64,000 bases of DNA, taken from Rhizophlyctis rosea. Taxonomy: Eukaryota; Chytridiomycota; Chytridiomycetes; Rhizophlyctidales; Rhizophlyctidaceae. This document shows, piece by piece, positions 31,284 to 42,593 of the stretch. The position numbers were made by a program, and so were the translations under genes. Under the pieces are notes generated by a model, which worked only from the letters and a program-made list of their open reading frames with translations, was not told the DNA's origin and ran no database searches. Each line of letters opens with the position of its first letter. Within the stretch, counting starts at the first letter, position 1. Location of the stretch: positions 62,001 through 126,000 of the forward strand of contig JADGJC010000014.1 of assembly GCA_027596075.1 (NCBI GenBank), written 5' to 3'.

Positions 31284-32539
31284 CTAATGCTTTCCAGCCC
31301 CCGTCGTCGTCTCCAAAATCTCATTGACTTTTGCCTTGAACTTTTTGCCCAACGCGGTATTATCCCAATCCCCCTTCAATAACTGGTTGAACTCCACCAG
31401 CTTTTGCAATCCATCGGGTGCAGGCAGGGCCTCCTTCACAACATTCTGTTTTACTATGTGACACTCATGCGGAGGGAGGTTGGTGGAGTCGGATGAGGCC
31501 ATTTGATAGATGGCGAGTTGGACGTTGTGATCGATGAATTTGGTGAGCTGGGACGGCAATTTGGGTTAAGGTGATGCCAGTCGCCAATTTGTGCCAGCAG
31601 AAGCCAAACAGAGAAGGAAATCAAATACGGCGACCCTACCTCTGCTGCACAATCTTGTCCATACTTATGCATCGTCCCAACCAGGAACACAGATCCGAAT
31701 AACCCCCTTCCCAACCAAAGCCATTCCCGTATGAATACAATATTGTCAGAAAGCTTGTCCGCCCGCAAAGGGAGAGCATCCATCCCGCTCTCACTTGCCC
31801 CCTGGAGGAACGCTTTCCACGGACGACTCGGGTAAAAGTTTGGTGTGGCATGTTGGGAAGTATGATGGGTTGTATTTCTGATGAGGGCCTTCGGTATGTA
31901 AAGCCTTGTGATCTGGGCGGTGCGCTCCGTGGTGACGAGGACGAAGTCTGGTCCGAAATATGCATATCGCATGCCAAAATATCCTATGAAGGGAATGAGT
32001 TCAAATCTTGTTTGACGAAAGATAGGAAGAGTCGTGGGCGCGGCTTGAGCAATTTCGTTTTTTGAACGGGGGTGTGCGACGTTGACGGAAGGAATACGCT
32101 CTATCCGAAAAGCAATGATGCGTTTGTTGGTATATGGCACCTGCCGCCCAACCGGTGCAAACTCTAGAACGAGTTGAGGGCTAGTAGTCGAAGGGTGGTC
32201 GATGCACTGCAAAAGCACAGTATTGGAAGTGTAGTTTGCGCTGTTGCTCGGAATTTGTCCGAGTCTTCCATCATGACAGACATTCTAAGAAAAACTTTTC
32301 GTCTTTCGTTGTATGCTTCGCGGGCGTGTTTGTGGAAGCTTTTTGACACTGTACGTATGTTGAATAGATCTTCGTTCGAGAGTGGACGGAGAATTTGGAG
32401 GAGGAGTTCTGGTATGGTTATTGCGAAGGGCACTGGTGGGAAAGGGTGTCAACAGTCCGAACTGGGAAGGCTCAGTCCGCAGGGTTCCACGAAACAAGAA
32501 CGTACCACCGGAAGATGATTGGGCAGGAGAGCTAGACAT
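31284..32539 (-). CDS. F-box domain protein
   Basis: Four exons in my model: 32539-32506, 32432-32296, 32206-31640, 31547-31284; introns 73, 89, 92 nt; 333 residues. The first splice joins MSSSPAQSSSG to VPFAITIPELLLQILRPL, giving an F-box at about residues 12-50 (PELLLQIL, LFNIRTVSKSFHKHA). The rest has no named domain: it contains a Tyr/Phe-rich segment (GYFGMRYAYFGPDF) and a helical C-terminus. The F-box suggests a role as substrate receptor of an SCF ubiquitin ligase. The intron between exons 2 and 3 is the weakest call, because several donors are possible around 32296. Confidence 0.65.
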
Positions 32540-32936
32540 GTCTATCGGATACTTGAACAAAGAGTTGAGACTGGATATCTATGCCGTGCAACTTTGGAAA
32601 GTTGGGTTGAGAAATTGCGATGTGGCAGGAAGAGATCGTGGGAAAATACTCCACAAAAAGGGAAGGGGAGTGATGGCTTTTCGATAAATGATGTGGCGCA
32701 GCATGTTGTCCTTCCACTCCCCCCCGGACTCGGTTTTGCTGAATTGAGACAAAACTAGTGGATTTTTTTCTTATTCAAGCTCTACTCTATACAGAGATGC
32801 CCACAGCTACGACACACCAAACACATTCCTCACATACTCCCCTCCGCTTCATTCTCAACCAAAAAACAAACTAAACAAAAGACAATCAAACCTCGACTAC
32901 TCAATCTTATCTAATCCTACGCTACCCAAACATTAT

Positions 32937-34722
32937 TTAATGAAGCTCAGCAATCAAAGCAGCACCCTGCCCAGAACCATCACGAGCCTGGTCCAAGATG
33001 ATGTTCTCCGCCGTGATACCCAACATCTCCCTAAGCGCGTCCCGCATGCGGTTGGCAAAGTGCGGGTAGTGCTCAAAGACGGATCCGTCCAACGCGACGG
33101 TGCACGCGTCTAGGCGGTTCATTTTTGTTACGATTGCGGCCTGTGAGGAGGAATGTTGTGAGCATTTATTATGGAGATGGAATAGGCAGAAGAAATGAGC
33201 AGATGAAAGACAACTTACAATGCCGGCAGCAGACAAACGGGCAGCACGAGTCCCGACCAACTCGCACACCGTCTTTACCATTCGTCGGTCAGCAATGCTG
33301 GTTGATGGGATGCCAAGGATATCCTCAAGCACGGCCTTTGTATCCGAAAGTTCCAAGGAGTGGTCACTACAACCCATCACGCCAAGTTAGTTACCACATT
33401 CTTCTTTTCGACTCTCCGAAGTTAAAATCCGTACCGTTCAATACGAGACATATTCGCAGTCTCAAAGTTATACGGTGTATCCAACTTCTTAGATCCCCGT
33501 CCCTTAAATAACTCCCCCGTAGAAATCAAATCAAGCAAAACATATCGCACAATCTCGCCTAGGTACATTCCGGAAATCATCTTTTCGAAAACTTGCATCT
33601 TGGGGTTTTGGGATGCGCGGTCGAGGGCCAAGTCATAGGGCGTGATGGGGAGGACCGAGGGCTCGCAGTATGCTCCCCATTCGGTGTTGATGACCATTTC
33701 GCCAGTGATGTTAGGACCGGTCCATTTGCCGATGTCTTCAATCTTTTCAAAGTAGGCGGCGTTGGTGCCGGTGCCGAGGATGACGCCGATGTGGCTTTGA
33801 GGGTCGGTGTAGGCGTGGGAGATGAGGGTTCCGACGGTGTCGTTAACGAGGGCGGTTACTTTGATTTTCAGGTTCTATGGTTATGCATATCTGTATGAGA
33901 AACATGATGTTTGGTGGACAGTAATATTTCAAGAACATACCCTGCGGGCAAGAGCTTCGGCAAGCAATTGGACGACATCGCGGCCGACGACGCCCTCGCA
34001 TTGGAAGCCCTTGTTCCAGTGTAGGAGGGATCCTGTAAAATGCATTCAGAAAGAGCTCCCATACCAGCGCAGTTGTATCCCAGCATACCCTTGTCAATAG
34101 CAGGTTGTGCTACAGGGAAGGAGAACGTGAAACCCAAGTTCCGCTCAATAGACTTATCAAGTCCAAGCTCATCCAAGAAAGTCTCAATCTTCTCCGCAAA
34201 GAAGTCAAACAACACACGGCCCGACGCGCGCTTCAAGTCATCCCCGACAACATGCTTGCGATGCCTCATGCGAAGACGGCCCTGCCCTTCCAAATACACC
34301 TCGCAAACACGGAAGTTCGAACCTCCCAAATCCAAAGCCAACACGGATCCCGTCTCGTTACCAGTCGGTCTCCGCACGACGAAGGAAGGGATCATCTTCA
34401 ATTGGTGACCGTCGGCAGCGAGACCCTTCTTCATTTCTTGGACCATGTGGCGAACCATGGTTTGCAGCTTTTGTCCTGATACAGTGAATTCTTTTTCGAG
34501 GCGTTGGAGGGAGCGCGTGTGTTGTGTTAGGATGCCGGATTCTTTGCGGGCGAGGCTGCTTTGGCTGCCATTGAGGGGCTCGGAGGGGACAGGGATTTCG
34601 ACGATTTCCTTCCTTCCGGAAACTAGGGAGGTCAGGATATATTGAGTGGCAGCGGTCAACGCTATTCCAGTCGTTACGCCGAAGGCGAACACTGGTGTGA
34701 TTTGTTCGTGCCAAGGAGTCAT
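32937..34722 (-). CDS. HXK: Hexokinase with N-terminal hydrophobic anchor
   Basis: Five exons: 34722-34089, 34032-33941, 33874-33435, 33366-33219, 33140-32937; introns 56, 66, 68, 78 nt; 505 residues. The ATP-binding [12 protein letters not shown] is at about 128-139, the sugar-binding FSFPVAQ follows, catalytic Asp254 lies in ALVNDTVG, the adenosine site [10 protein letters not shown] is intact, and the C-terminal block [12 protein letters not shown] is present. It phosphorylates glucose and related hexoses at the entry to glycolysis. Unlike yeast hexokinases, the start [15 protein letters not shown] leads into a ~25-residue hydrophobic segment (about 9-34), suggesting membrane attachment, possibly to the mitochondrial outer membrane as in animal HK1/2 and some plant enzymes. 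An upstream in-frame ATG at 34800 would lengthen this region. Confidence 0.93.
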
Positions 34723-36156
34723 TTTGAAAGTTCTGCGGGAGGTATGGTTTGCAAGTGAGTGGAGGCAGAGAAGGACCACACTACGTGGGAAGAGCAACAT
34801 GCATATCCAGCACGCGACGCGAAAGCAAGTGTTGGGCTGAGTACGTACAAGAGATCCACTAAATCAAGCCAAGCAAGAAGGTCTCAATTGAAGCAGGATG
34901 AGATATGACTGGGTGAACGCAAATCGTCAATACAGTTAGAGGTTGGTCTGAATTGCAGAGTAAGTGTGTAGCGCTAGAGTGCTATGGCCCTACCTTGTTC
35001 CAAACTGTCAGAGAGTGAGGGAAACGGAACCGATGGTCGCGTCGAGCTTCACGATGATGCAAAATCACGAACAAAAACACGTCGTTGACAGCCGAACAAG
35101 CTGCTATTTTGAGATGCCCTATTTTAGGATCACGTTTCCCACAAGTAAGAATTCTCACACCGCACTCACAAGAAACTATTCTTATTACCCAGATGAGATT
35201 GCCTTACAGCACTGATATATCCTTTCCCACGATGCCAGCAGTGTGAGAAAAGAGATTGTTAGAGATTGTTATCTCAACCTTTGAACCTCTTCCCTCTGGC
35301 TATTATTGAGCCTGTGCTACCCCTTCGTCATCAATTTATGTTAGGCAATGGGAAGGTCTTTTTTGGAGGGGAATGAGACCTGTGTGTGCAACCCACTAAG
35401 TGGCTTGTATGATTGAGTGTTGATGAGTGAGCTATTTGGCCTTTTGGGGTAATGATGGTGGTACCATGTGATACAGACCACTGTTATCCTTTGATCGTGT
35501 GCATGAATGGGGCTGAGATGTAACGACGTCATCCTATTTGGGATTCATTGAAATTCATGGTACGGGAATGAGATGCCTCACTACTTGAGCCGCATTGCAG
35601 CAATGCAGCAGCATTGCAACCCCCTCTTCCCTTACTAACTTACCATCAGGCAGGCGACTGGTGGTTGGGTGGAAATTTGCGAGAAATTCGAGGCCTCGCC
35701 ATCACACCTGTCAAAGCAGTAAAGTCCAAGTGAGGCTGATGACCATGTTGCACAGGACGCGCAACCTGCCACACAAAATTCACTTTTTCGCTCCTCCGGA
35801 GTCCTTCCTGGGTTACAAACTTCGCCAAAGGAGGGACGGAGGAAGAGGACCTCGTGCAACACCAAATCGGCGGGCCAGCTACAGACTGTGTGAAGGTGAA
35901 TTCCATGATGAACTCCTAAGCCCCTTGCGTAACGCCTTCCCATCGAATTCTGCTCTCCTTGATTCTCATTGGCAGAAAGTCCAGGAGGGGGAAGAGCGGA
36001 GCTTCCGCATCCAATGCAGAATGACCGATGGTGGAATGCCCCTGCAATGGTGGAAATGCATATAAACTCACAGCATCCTGTCATCCCCCGAAAGCTCGAC
36101 AACCCTACAAATTTTCATCCAATCCAAACAGTCCGTTCACAAAACGTCCATCCACC
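34723..36156. promoter_or_regulatory. 1.4-kb divergent upstream region
   Basis: Lies between the hexokinase start and the secreted helical protein start, so it must hold both promoters. Two overlapping open frames of about 155 residues (35595-36065 plus and 36102-35635 minus) have no family pattern and no splice support; I take them as chance frames in GC-rich DNA. A TATA-like site is listed separately. Confidence 0.4.
36061..36066 (+). promoter_or_regulatory. Candidate TATA box
   Basis: TATAAA lies 96 bases before the ATG at 36157 of the secreted helical protein, a distance compatible with a TATA-driven promoter with a short leader. This is positional evidence only. Confidence 0.45.
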
Positions 36157-36807
36157 ATGCGTGCATCAACCCTTCTCACCCTCTTCACGGCCCCCCTCAC
36201 CCCCGTCCTCGCCCAAATCTCCGACGTAACCTGCCACGCTCTCGTCGACTACGACACCTGGAGTGGCAAACCCGTGCCCCCGGCCGTCTACCTTGACGCT
36301 GCTCTGGACTCTGCAAAAGAAACCAAGACTGACTTCCAAACCGTCATCACGGCACTCACCACCGCTCGCGCGGAGATCAACGGAACCGGCAACGCCCTCG
36401 TCTCCGCCAACAACGACCCCGTTGTCATCGCATCCGACATCCGTGTCATCCACTCCCGCATCCACTCCTACTTCCTCCAGTTCAAGCGAGTGGGCGCTGC
36501 CGCTCTCATCAACGTCCAACGTGCCAGCCAATGTGCCAACCAAACTGTTGAGTTGGAAGCCCGCCCTCAGATTCAGAAGAGGATCGGCAAGTTGGTGGCT
36601 CAAATCGATGCTGAGGAGGCTGCTCTGAGGGCGGAGTACGACTCCGATGAGATTCCGAATATCGCAGATGGGGTGGCAAACGCCACTGTCAGGACCGTCA
36701 AAACCCAGCTTAGCGGTGTTTTGAGCCTTGTGAGGGAGCAGAAGGATAAGTTCGCTGATAGCATGGACTTGTTGAGGGATATCATTGATGATGTCAAGGA
36801 TCTATAG
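36157..36807 (+). CDS. Secreted alpha-helical protein, unrecognised
   Basis: Single exon, 216 residues. The ATG at 36157 is preceded by a good context (CCACC) and gives a signal peptide (MRASTLLTLFTAPLTPVLA) with likely cleavage before QISD; the frame is open upstream but that part is leader. The mature protein is almost entirely predicted helix with heptad-like spacing (for example the segments around FQTVITALTTARAEI and IGKLVAQIDAEEAALR), a few N-glycosylation sites (NGT, NQT, NAT) and two to three Cys. The layout is reminiscent of small secreted, surface-binding helical proteins of fungi, but I cannot assign a family. Probable location: cell surface or medium. Confidence 0.75.
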   Translation: MRASTLLTLFTAPLTPVLAQISDVTCHALVDYDTWSGKPVPPAVYLDAALDSAKETKTDFQTVITALTTARAEINGTGNALVSANNDPVVIASDIRVIHSRIHSYFLQFKRVGAAALINVQRASQCANQTVELEARPQIQKRIGKLVAQIDAEEAALRAEYDSDEIPNIADGVANATVRTVKTQLSGVLSLVREQKDKFADSMDLLRDIIDDVKDL

Positions 36808-37857
36808 AGTACTTATTAGTGCAGTAGCAGTGATGGCGACACGAAGACATGGCCGCTAGAATGTAGAGCATAGCTTACACAAGCCCGTAATTTGAAGATA
36901 CGTGTTAGCGCTGGTCGTTGTCATCTTCAGATTGGCTTTCAAACAATAGAATGGCTCGTTTGACATTTCATATGCACCAGTCCATATTCATTCAGGGACC
37001 AGCTAGTGGTCAAGCGACGTCTGCATGCAACGCAACTCAGATCTGTAACAGAAGGATTCAAACGATCGTTTTCGTCAACACTCTTCCGCTGCAAAATAGT
37101 TGCGTGGGACTCAACCATCACCATCTCCCTTCGACATAAATCGCCAGCGGACGTTGAAAATCAAAGGATTCATTCATGGGAAGGGTGTCAGAATCACACA
37201 TCAGCACCATGTTTCGTTGATGCTGTCTCGGTGAGGTTTCCTCAATTTGAGTAGTTTGAGTGAACAACCGAATTCCACAATTGACATCGGACAAGCGCTT
37301 GACAGGTGTGGGAATGAACACAAGTAAGGATGCCGTCATCAAAGCTTCTTCAAAAGGGGAACTCTCGGGAAGCACATTGCTGCCCATCAAGCCGTCAAAG
37401 CCCGCCAACTCCGCGGGCCAAGCAAAATGTCTAACCCTCCCAAAATCGCTCCACCCTGCCAACAAAGCTTCTCTCCTATGTTCAGATACAACCATTTTTT
37501 ATCCATATTTACTGAACAACAACAACAAAAAAAAAGCACAAACAAAAACAGAAAATTGACTCCTGGACTACAATGAGAAACCCTACTTCCCTGCCCAACC
37601 TGAGGCGAAAGAACCGCAGGTCGACAGTACTGATATACGTTCTACAACTACACATATGAATCTTCTATCACCGATATCATCATGACACCTTCCCCTGCTA
37701 CTTCCCAACCGTCTATATAAATAGGATATGTCCCTATCATCAAAACCCAAAACTACCCGTAATCATCCGCGGATATACTACCTGACCTAAACTGCTCCTC
37801 TCCAATAGCACACTAATACTATCCCAAGGTATGCACGCGACTATCCCACACCCAAAT
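36808..37857. other. Convergent intergenic region, ~1 kb
   Basis: Between two convergent genes. Minus frame 37495-37118 (125 residues) has no family pattern. A poly(A)/CAACAA run at about 37510-37555 is simple sequence. No gene is supported. Confidence 0.5.
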
Positions 37858-39305
37858 CTAAGCCAAAACAAGCACCCCATCAACCATCTTCTCCTTCGGC
37901 TCCTCCTCAACCCTCTCATACTCCCCCGGCCCACGCTCCCTAGACACCTCCTCCCTTTGCGGAGAACTCCACTCCCCCGCCGCACGGCTCTCCAACTGCA
38001 CGTTGTACGCAGTGAAGGCCTTCATGCTCAAGCGGTGGTTCTCTGGCGCCGGTTGCGGCAAATAGATAACGTCACCGGCACCGTTGGTGTTGACGGTCGG
38101 CATCAACGGGGGTGGCGCGAGTTCATCTTGGACGGGGGCGGTAGGGGCGACGATCGGGGCAGAGGTGGCGAGTGGGGACGGGGTGGAAGGGGTGTACTTC
38201 CTGATGAAGGAGAGACGGTTGTTGGTAGCGTCCACGTCGGAGTCGTTCAAGTCGGACATTTCGGGTGCGGAGGCGTTCATGGGTTCCACTTCGTCGTGTT
38301 CGTCGATGTCGAGTTCCTTTTCAACTTGGAGGAACTCGTTGACAGATTGGCCGCGGGCGCTGACGTCGGCTTGTTCGTAGCGAGAGCTGTACATGGAGCG
38401 GCGGGAGGTGTTGTCGTTTGGCAGCATGTATTGGAAGGCCGGGATGGCGCGGAGGCGTTCTTTAATGCTCGCGGGGGATTGGGAGGAGGGGTCTGAGCGG
38501 TGGGTGGGGAGGAAGCCGCCGCTGCGGCGTTTCTTCATGACGAAAAGACCGACGGCGAGGAGGGCGCCAATGACAAAAACGACCGCGAAGGGAGTGGCAA
38601 AGGAAACGCCGGATTGCTCGGTGGGTTGGATGATGGTTGCGTCCGCTGCGAGGACGTGGACAGCAGGCTTCTCAGGGATGGCGGTGGGCGCAAGGTGGAC
38701 GGTGTGGGTGGCAGTGTGATGGGAAGGAGGGGCACCGGCCGTAGGGTGAGTGGGGTGGACGATGTGAGCAGCAGCAGCGGCATGAGCGGGGGGGTGGGTT
38801 TCCTTAGGGCGAGCGGTGTGAGTGACGTGAGCGGCAGCTGCGGTGTTGTGGGAAGGTGGGGCAGCTGCCTTGGGGTGGGTGACATGAATAGCAGCTGCCT
38901 TGTGAGTTTTGGTGGAGTGAGTAGGGAGTGCCTTGTGAGTTATAGTTTTGTGAGTAGCGAAGGTGTGCCCCTTGTGGTGGTTGAAGTGGTGGATGTTTGT
39001 GGGCTTGATTTGCAAAGGCGTGCCCACTTCGGTCTTGTCTGATTTATCAACAAACTGAGGGTGCCCGGCATGGTGCTTCTCTGGTGCGGCCGTTGGGGTG
39101 GGTTCGACAGCCAATTTGATGGCCAAGGGAGTGCCGAGCTCAATCTTCTTCTCCGGCTTGGGGGTCTCGGTTGGGTGGGATTTGAGGAACAGGGATTTGT
39201 GCGGGTACCAGGTGTGGGTGCCCCAGTGCTGTTATGATGAGATGGTGAGCACTAGATAGCCAACGACCGTCTCCGCACGTAGTGACTTACTCTGTTCGGC
39301 GACAT
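37858..39305 (-). CDS. Single-pass membrane protein with His-rich ectodomain
   Basis: Model: exon 1 39305-39291 (five codons, MSPNR), a 62-nt intron, exon 2 39228-37858; 461 residues. Roughly residues 30-230 are extraordinarily rich in His, Thr, Ala and Pro, with recurring HxxH patterns (IHHFNHHKGH, THPTAGAPPSHH, and repeated AAAHVTH-like units). One hydrophobic segment (PFAVVFVIGALLAVGLFVM) is followed by KKRR, so the His-rich part faces outside if the stop-transfer rule holds. The cytoplasmic tail (~200 residues) is acidic and Pro/Ser-rich. I see no signal peptide in this model, so a further 5' exon may be missing. The His density suggests metal or proton binding at the wall, which is inference. 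Family unknown. Confidence 0.65.
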
Positions 39306-40676
39306 ACTGGAGTTTACGTTTACAAAGGTAAGGTGGGAATATGTGGATCTGGCAACTACTGGACCATTAAATGTTATGATTTGTTTACATTAGATCTTCA
39401 TATAGAATAGGCCATTACACCATACAACAAACCAATCTTACCCAACACTCAGCTCTCGTCCTCAATATGAGTTCTAATCTAGAAAAGAAGACCAGCTTCC
39501 TTCTAATCTACGAGAGGGAGATGTCAAAAGCTGGTGAAAGATGACTTGGAGAAATAGATGACGAAGATGCTCTTCTCTCGTTTCTTTTCTCTGTTCCTTT
39601 CGTTGTTCAGTCGTCCAACGACGACTCCTTGTTTGCTGCTTTGTGCAATGGAACAATTTGACGTGCATATGGATCCCAGTTCAAACACTTGCAATGCGAT
39701 GCGGTTGAAAAAGCCTCTTTTGCCCTTCATCTTGGGTTTCTTTTGCGCGTTGTGCGTTGTGCAAGTGAGTGTTTGATTGCAGGATTGGCGCAGACATTGG
39801 GCCAACCGACATCCATCTGTGGACTCCTTTCCAGCAGCAACTCTGCGCAAGCCCTCCGCCTTGTGCAGGAGCCTTCGGGCGAGGAAGACTTCCGTTTTGG
39901 GAGGACGGGCGAAATTGGACAGTTGGTGACAGTTGCGCCCACCGTCTTCCTCTTGGGCGCGAGATGCGAGTTCGGTTGAGTTGTCGGCCGCGACGGAGGT
40001 GGCTGGTATCCAGTGAGTGTGCTGAGTGTTCCGACTCCAAAAGGGCGCGTCCGATAGTGGGTGGTACAACTTTAATTAATATTGGTATCTGTGGCGTAAT
40101 CCAAAATAAGAAGCACGTGTCCTGCTTGGGGAAGGGATGACGTGCATCTGGACGTGCATGATGATGACGGCGGACCAGGGAGATGGAATCAAGGGACCCC
40201 GAGTGGCGAGGGTCCCAATGGCCAGATGTGCCCCCTCGCATCTCATCTCAAAGCTGCCCTTCTCTCACTTTGACCCTCAATATCCATTGTTTGTTTAGAA
40301 CACTTCCGCCAATATATTAAAGATCAATTGAATAACGGCAGATAGCGGCTCAAGTGGCAAAGGACACATCCAACTGCTTGTCAAACGGAAAACGTCAAAC
40401 GCAGCACACAAAGCGAAACGGGGCCCACGTACCATTCACAAAGCCCGTCGAGGTGGGTGTTTGCGAAAATAGCGGAGGGCTCATACATGATGCGAATACG
40501 AGCTAGAAATCTGTCGCCTTCCCCATGAATCATGATGGATGGGGAGGAATGCAGATATTGCAAAGAAGCGCGCTACGCTGACATCAAGCAAGCCGTTTCG
40601 GTTACGTCGCGACCAAATGAGCTGAAACTGATCAATCTAACCCTTTCATCCAGGCATCAGTGCTAATCGGAATAAC
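39306..40676. promoter_or_regulatory. 1.4-kb divergent intergenic region
   Basis: Separates the His-rich membrane gene from the F-box/LRR-like gene. A 181-residue minus frame (40069-39524) and a 186-residue frame (40241-39681) overlap in different phases without any family pattern; both lie in a GC-balanced stretch and are probably chance. No TATA box is obvious near either start. Confidence 0.4.
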
Positions 40677-42593
40677 ATGCTCATACTCGAAACGTCCGTG
40701 AACTTGCAAACTCAATGTGGATGTCGGAAGCATGATAGCAAATCCAAGAGTTCCCTTTCCGTTGTAAAGTCAAAAGTGCCTATCATCGCTCCGCAATCGG
40801 AGCCGCACCCGACATTGCTCACGCTTCCTCATGAATTGCAAGCGCAAATCTGTCTCGCCCTACCGCATGCATCACTGATAGCACTCGCTGCAACATGTCG
40901 CACACTTGCTCCCATTGCTCTCAGCGTCGCGTGGAAGGATACCACCTTACAGGTCTCTCACCGGGTATCCCGCCGTGTGCGCAGATACCAGACAGTTGTA
41001 TCAGTGGAGGAATGTCTGGAATGGGTTGAGAACACCACTGGAGGCAAATTCGCCAGTAGATTTCTCAAAGGGCTGGATCTAGGTCGAAGAGCAATATCAC
41101 ACACGGAGCTAGCAAAACTCCTCCAAACATTCCCGCACCTCCGCCACCTCGCTCTCGCCCGCATCAAAACCCCACGCTGGGTCAACGAAACCCCCGGTCG
41201 CTACATCATGCAAAACACCCTCTCCTCCATCCCCACCCTCTGTCCACTCCTCCGCCACCTCGTCATCTCTCGCCAAAGCGCCCACACCTACGCCCGCGGC
41301 ATCGCGAGCATCGTACCGCACCTGAAATCTCTCGAACTCCATTCGTGTGATTTCGAGGAGCCGGAAATGGACGCCATCTTTGCGCAGGGCGCGAAGTTGG
41401 AGCATGTGACGGTGTTTGATGCGAAGGCGTTTGATGATTATCGTGTTAGTGTTGCGCAGGGAGGTGGTGTGCTGGGTGCTGGAACCGGGACTGGGTTTGA
41501 AGAGAATTATGATGGGGAGGTGGGGAGGGAGGGGACGGTGTCGATTGGGAGTGAGGGTGGGATGGGGCCGGATGCTGGTGTCGTTGGTGGTAACGACAGT
41601 GGGGATAGCGATGACAGCAACGCGTCTACATTGAAACCCACCACCACCTCACGCGAAACTCCGTCCGACCCAATCCAACCCTACAAAAACTGGCTCACAT
41701 CCATCCTCCTAACATCCACAACCCTCCGCTCCCTAACCCTCTGCGGCACCATGCAACTCCGCACCGCATACCGCATCTCCACGCCCACCGCACTCTCACT
41801 CAACTGCCCAAACGTCACAACCCTGAAACTCCACTGGATGGACTTCCTCATCGACGAAAAGGGCGCGGACGAGTGGGGCATGAACGTCGTGCTCGGGTGG
41901 TTTCCGCGGGTTGAGGATTTGAGTTTGAAGGGGTATTGTGATATGAGGAAGAGTCATAAGGTTGATGGGGCAGTTATGGGGGTTATTGCGCGGGTTTGTG
42001 GGGGGAGGTTGAGGAGGTTGGAGATTGGGAGTTTGCATGTTAGGGTTGGGAGTTTGTGTTATGGGTTGAGGAGGTTGGGGGGGTTGGAGGGGGTTGTTTT
42101 GGATGTTGGGTGGGTTGTTGGGGGGAGGAGGAGGGTTGAGGATGGGGTGGAGGGGGTGGAGCAGGTTGGGGATGGGGAGGATGAGGAAGAGGTTGAGAGT
42201 TTTGATACCCATGGTGGTGAAGGTGACGGTGGCAACGACAATGAAAATGATGACGACGACGAAGATGACGACGAAGAAGACGACGAACCTTTCGTCCCTC
42301 TCCGTCCCAAAATCCCCATCCTCCTCCCCATCCTCAAATCCGTGCCATCCACCGTACGGTCTCTGGAAGTCTGCAGCGTGGATGTCAGTCGGGAGGACGT
42401 GCAAGTTGTTACTGATAGGTTCACGAATGCGAAGAGTGTTAAGCTGAATGGGGACGTCTTTGAGGTGGAGGAGTTGAAGGCTATGATGGAGGTGTATGAT
42501 TGTGGGTGGGAGATGAATGGAGAGAGGGAGGCGGTGGGGAGGAGGAGGCAGAGGTATATGACTGTTGCTAGTTTGTTTGAGGAGGTTGTGTAG
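40677..42593 (+). CDS. F-box/LRR-like protein
   Basis: Single exon, 638 residues. An F-box-like helix set lies at about residues 43-85 (LLTLPHELQAQICLALPHASLIALAATCRTLAPIAL). It is followed by irregular leucine-rich segments (LLQTFPHLRHLALARI, LCPLLRHLVIS, VPHLKSLELHSCDF, LRSLTLCGT, LRRLEIGSLHV) typical of the LRR part of SCF receptors. A Gly/Asp/Ser-rich spacer (about 255-325) and a long acidic run (NENDDDDEDDDEEDD) interrupt the repeats. Proposed role: substrate receptor of a Cullin-1 ubiquitin ligase. The start could be further in, since residues 1-40 are unstructured. The coding strand alternates between strongly C-rich and strongly G-rich blocks (see findings). Confidence 0.75.
   Translation: MLILETSVNLQTQCGCRKHDSKSKSSLSVVKSKVPIIAPQSEPHPTLLTLPHELQAQICLALPHASLIALAATCRTLAPIALSVAWKDTTLQVSHRVSRRVRRYQTVVSVEECLEWVENTTGGKFASRFLKGLDLGRRAISHTELAKLLQTFPHLRHLALARIKTPRWVNETPGRYIMQNTLSSIPTLCPLLRHLVISRQSAHTYARGIASIVPHLKSLELHSCDFEEPEMDAIFAQGAKLEHVTVFDAKAFDDYRVSVAQGGGVLGAGTGTGFEENYDGEVGREGTVSIGSEGGMGPDAGVVGGNDSGDSDDSNASTLKPTTTSRETPSDPIQPYKNWLTSILLTSTTLRSLTLCGTMQLRTAYRISTPTALSLNCPNVTTLKLHWMDFLIDEKGADEWGMNVVLGWFPRVEDLSLKGYCDMRKSHKVDGAVMGVIARVCGGRLRRLEIGSLHVRVGSLCYGLRRLGGLEGVVLDVGWVVGGRRRVEDGVEGVEQVGDGEDEEEVESFDTHGGEGDGGNDNENDDDDEDDDEEDDEPFVPLRPKIPILLPILKSVPSTVRSLEVCSVDVSREDVQVVTDRFTNAKSVKLNGDVFEVEELKAMMEVYDCGWEMNGEREAVGRRRQRYMTVASLFEEVV

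Noticed and set aside
35595..36102. Overlapping 156- and 155-residue frames on opposite strands
   Set aside because: Both lack family patterns; mutual antisense openness is typical of chance in balanced GC sequence.
37118..37495. 125-residue minus frame in the convergent intergenic region
   Set aside because: No similarity to known families and no supporting splice sites.
39524..40241. 181- and 186-residue minus frames between the His-rich and F-box genes
   Set aside because: They overlap in different phases and neither has domain or splice evidence.
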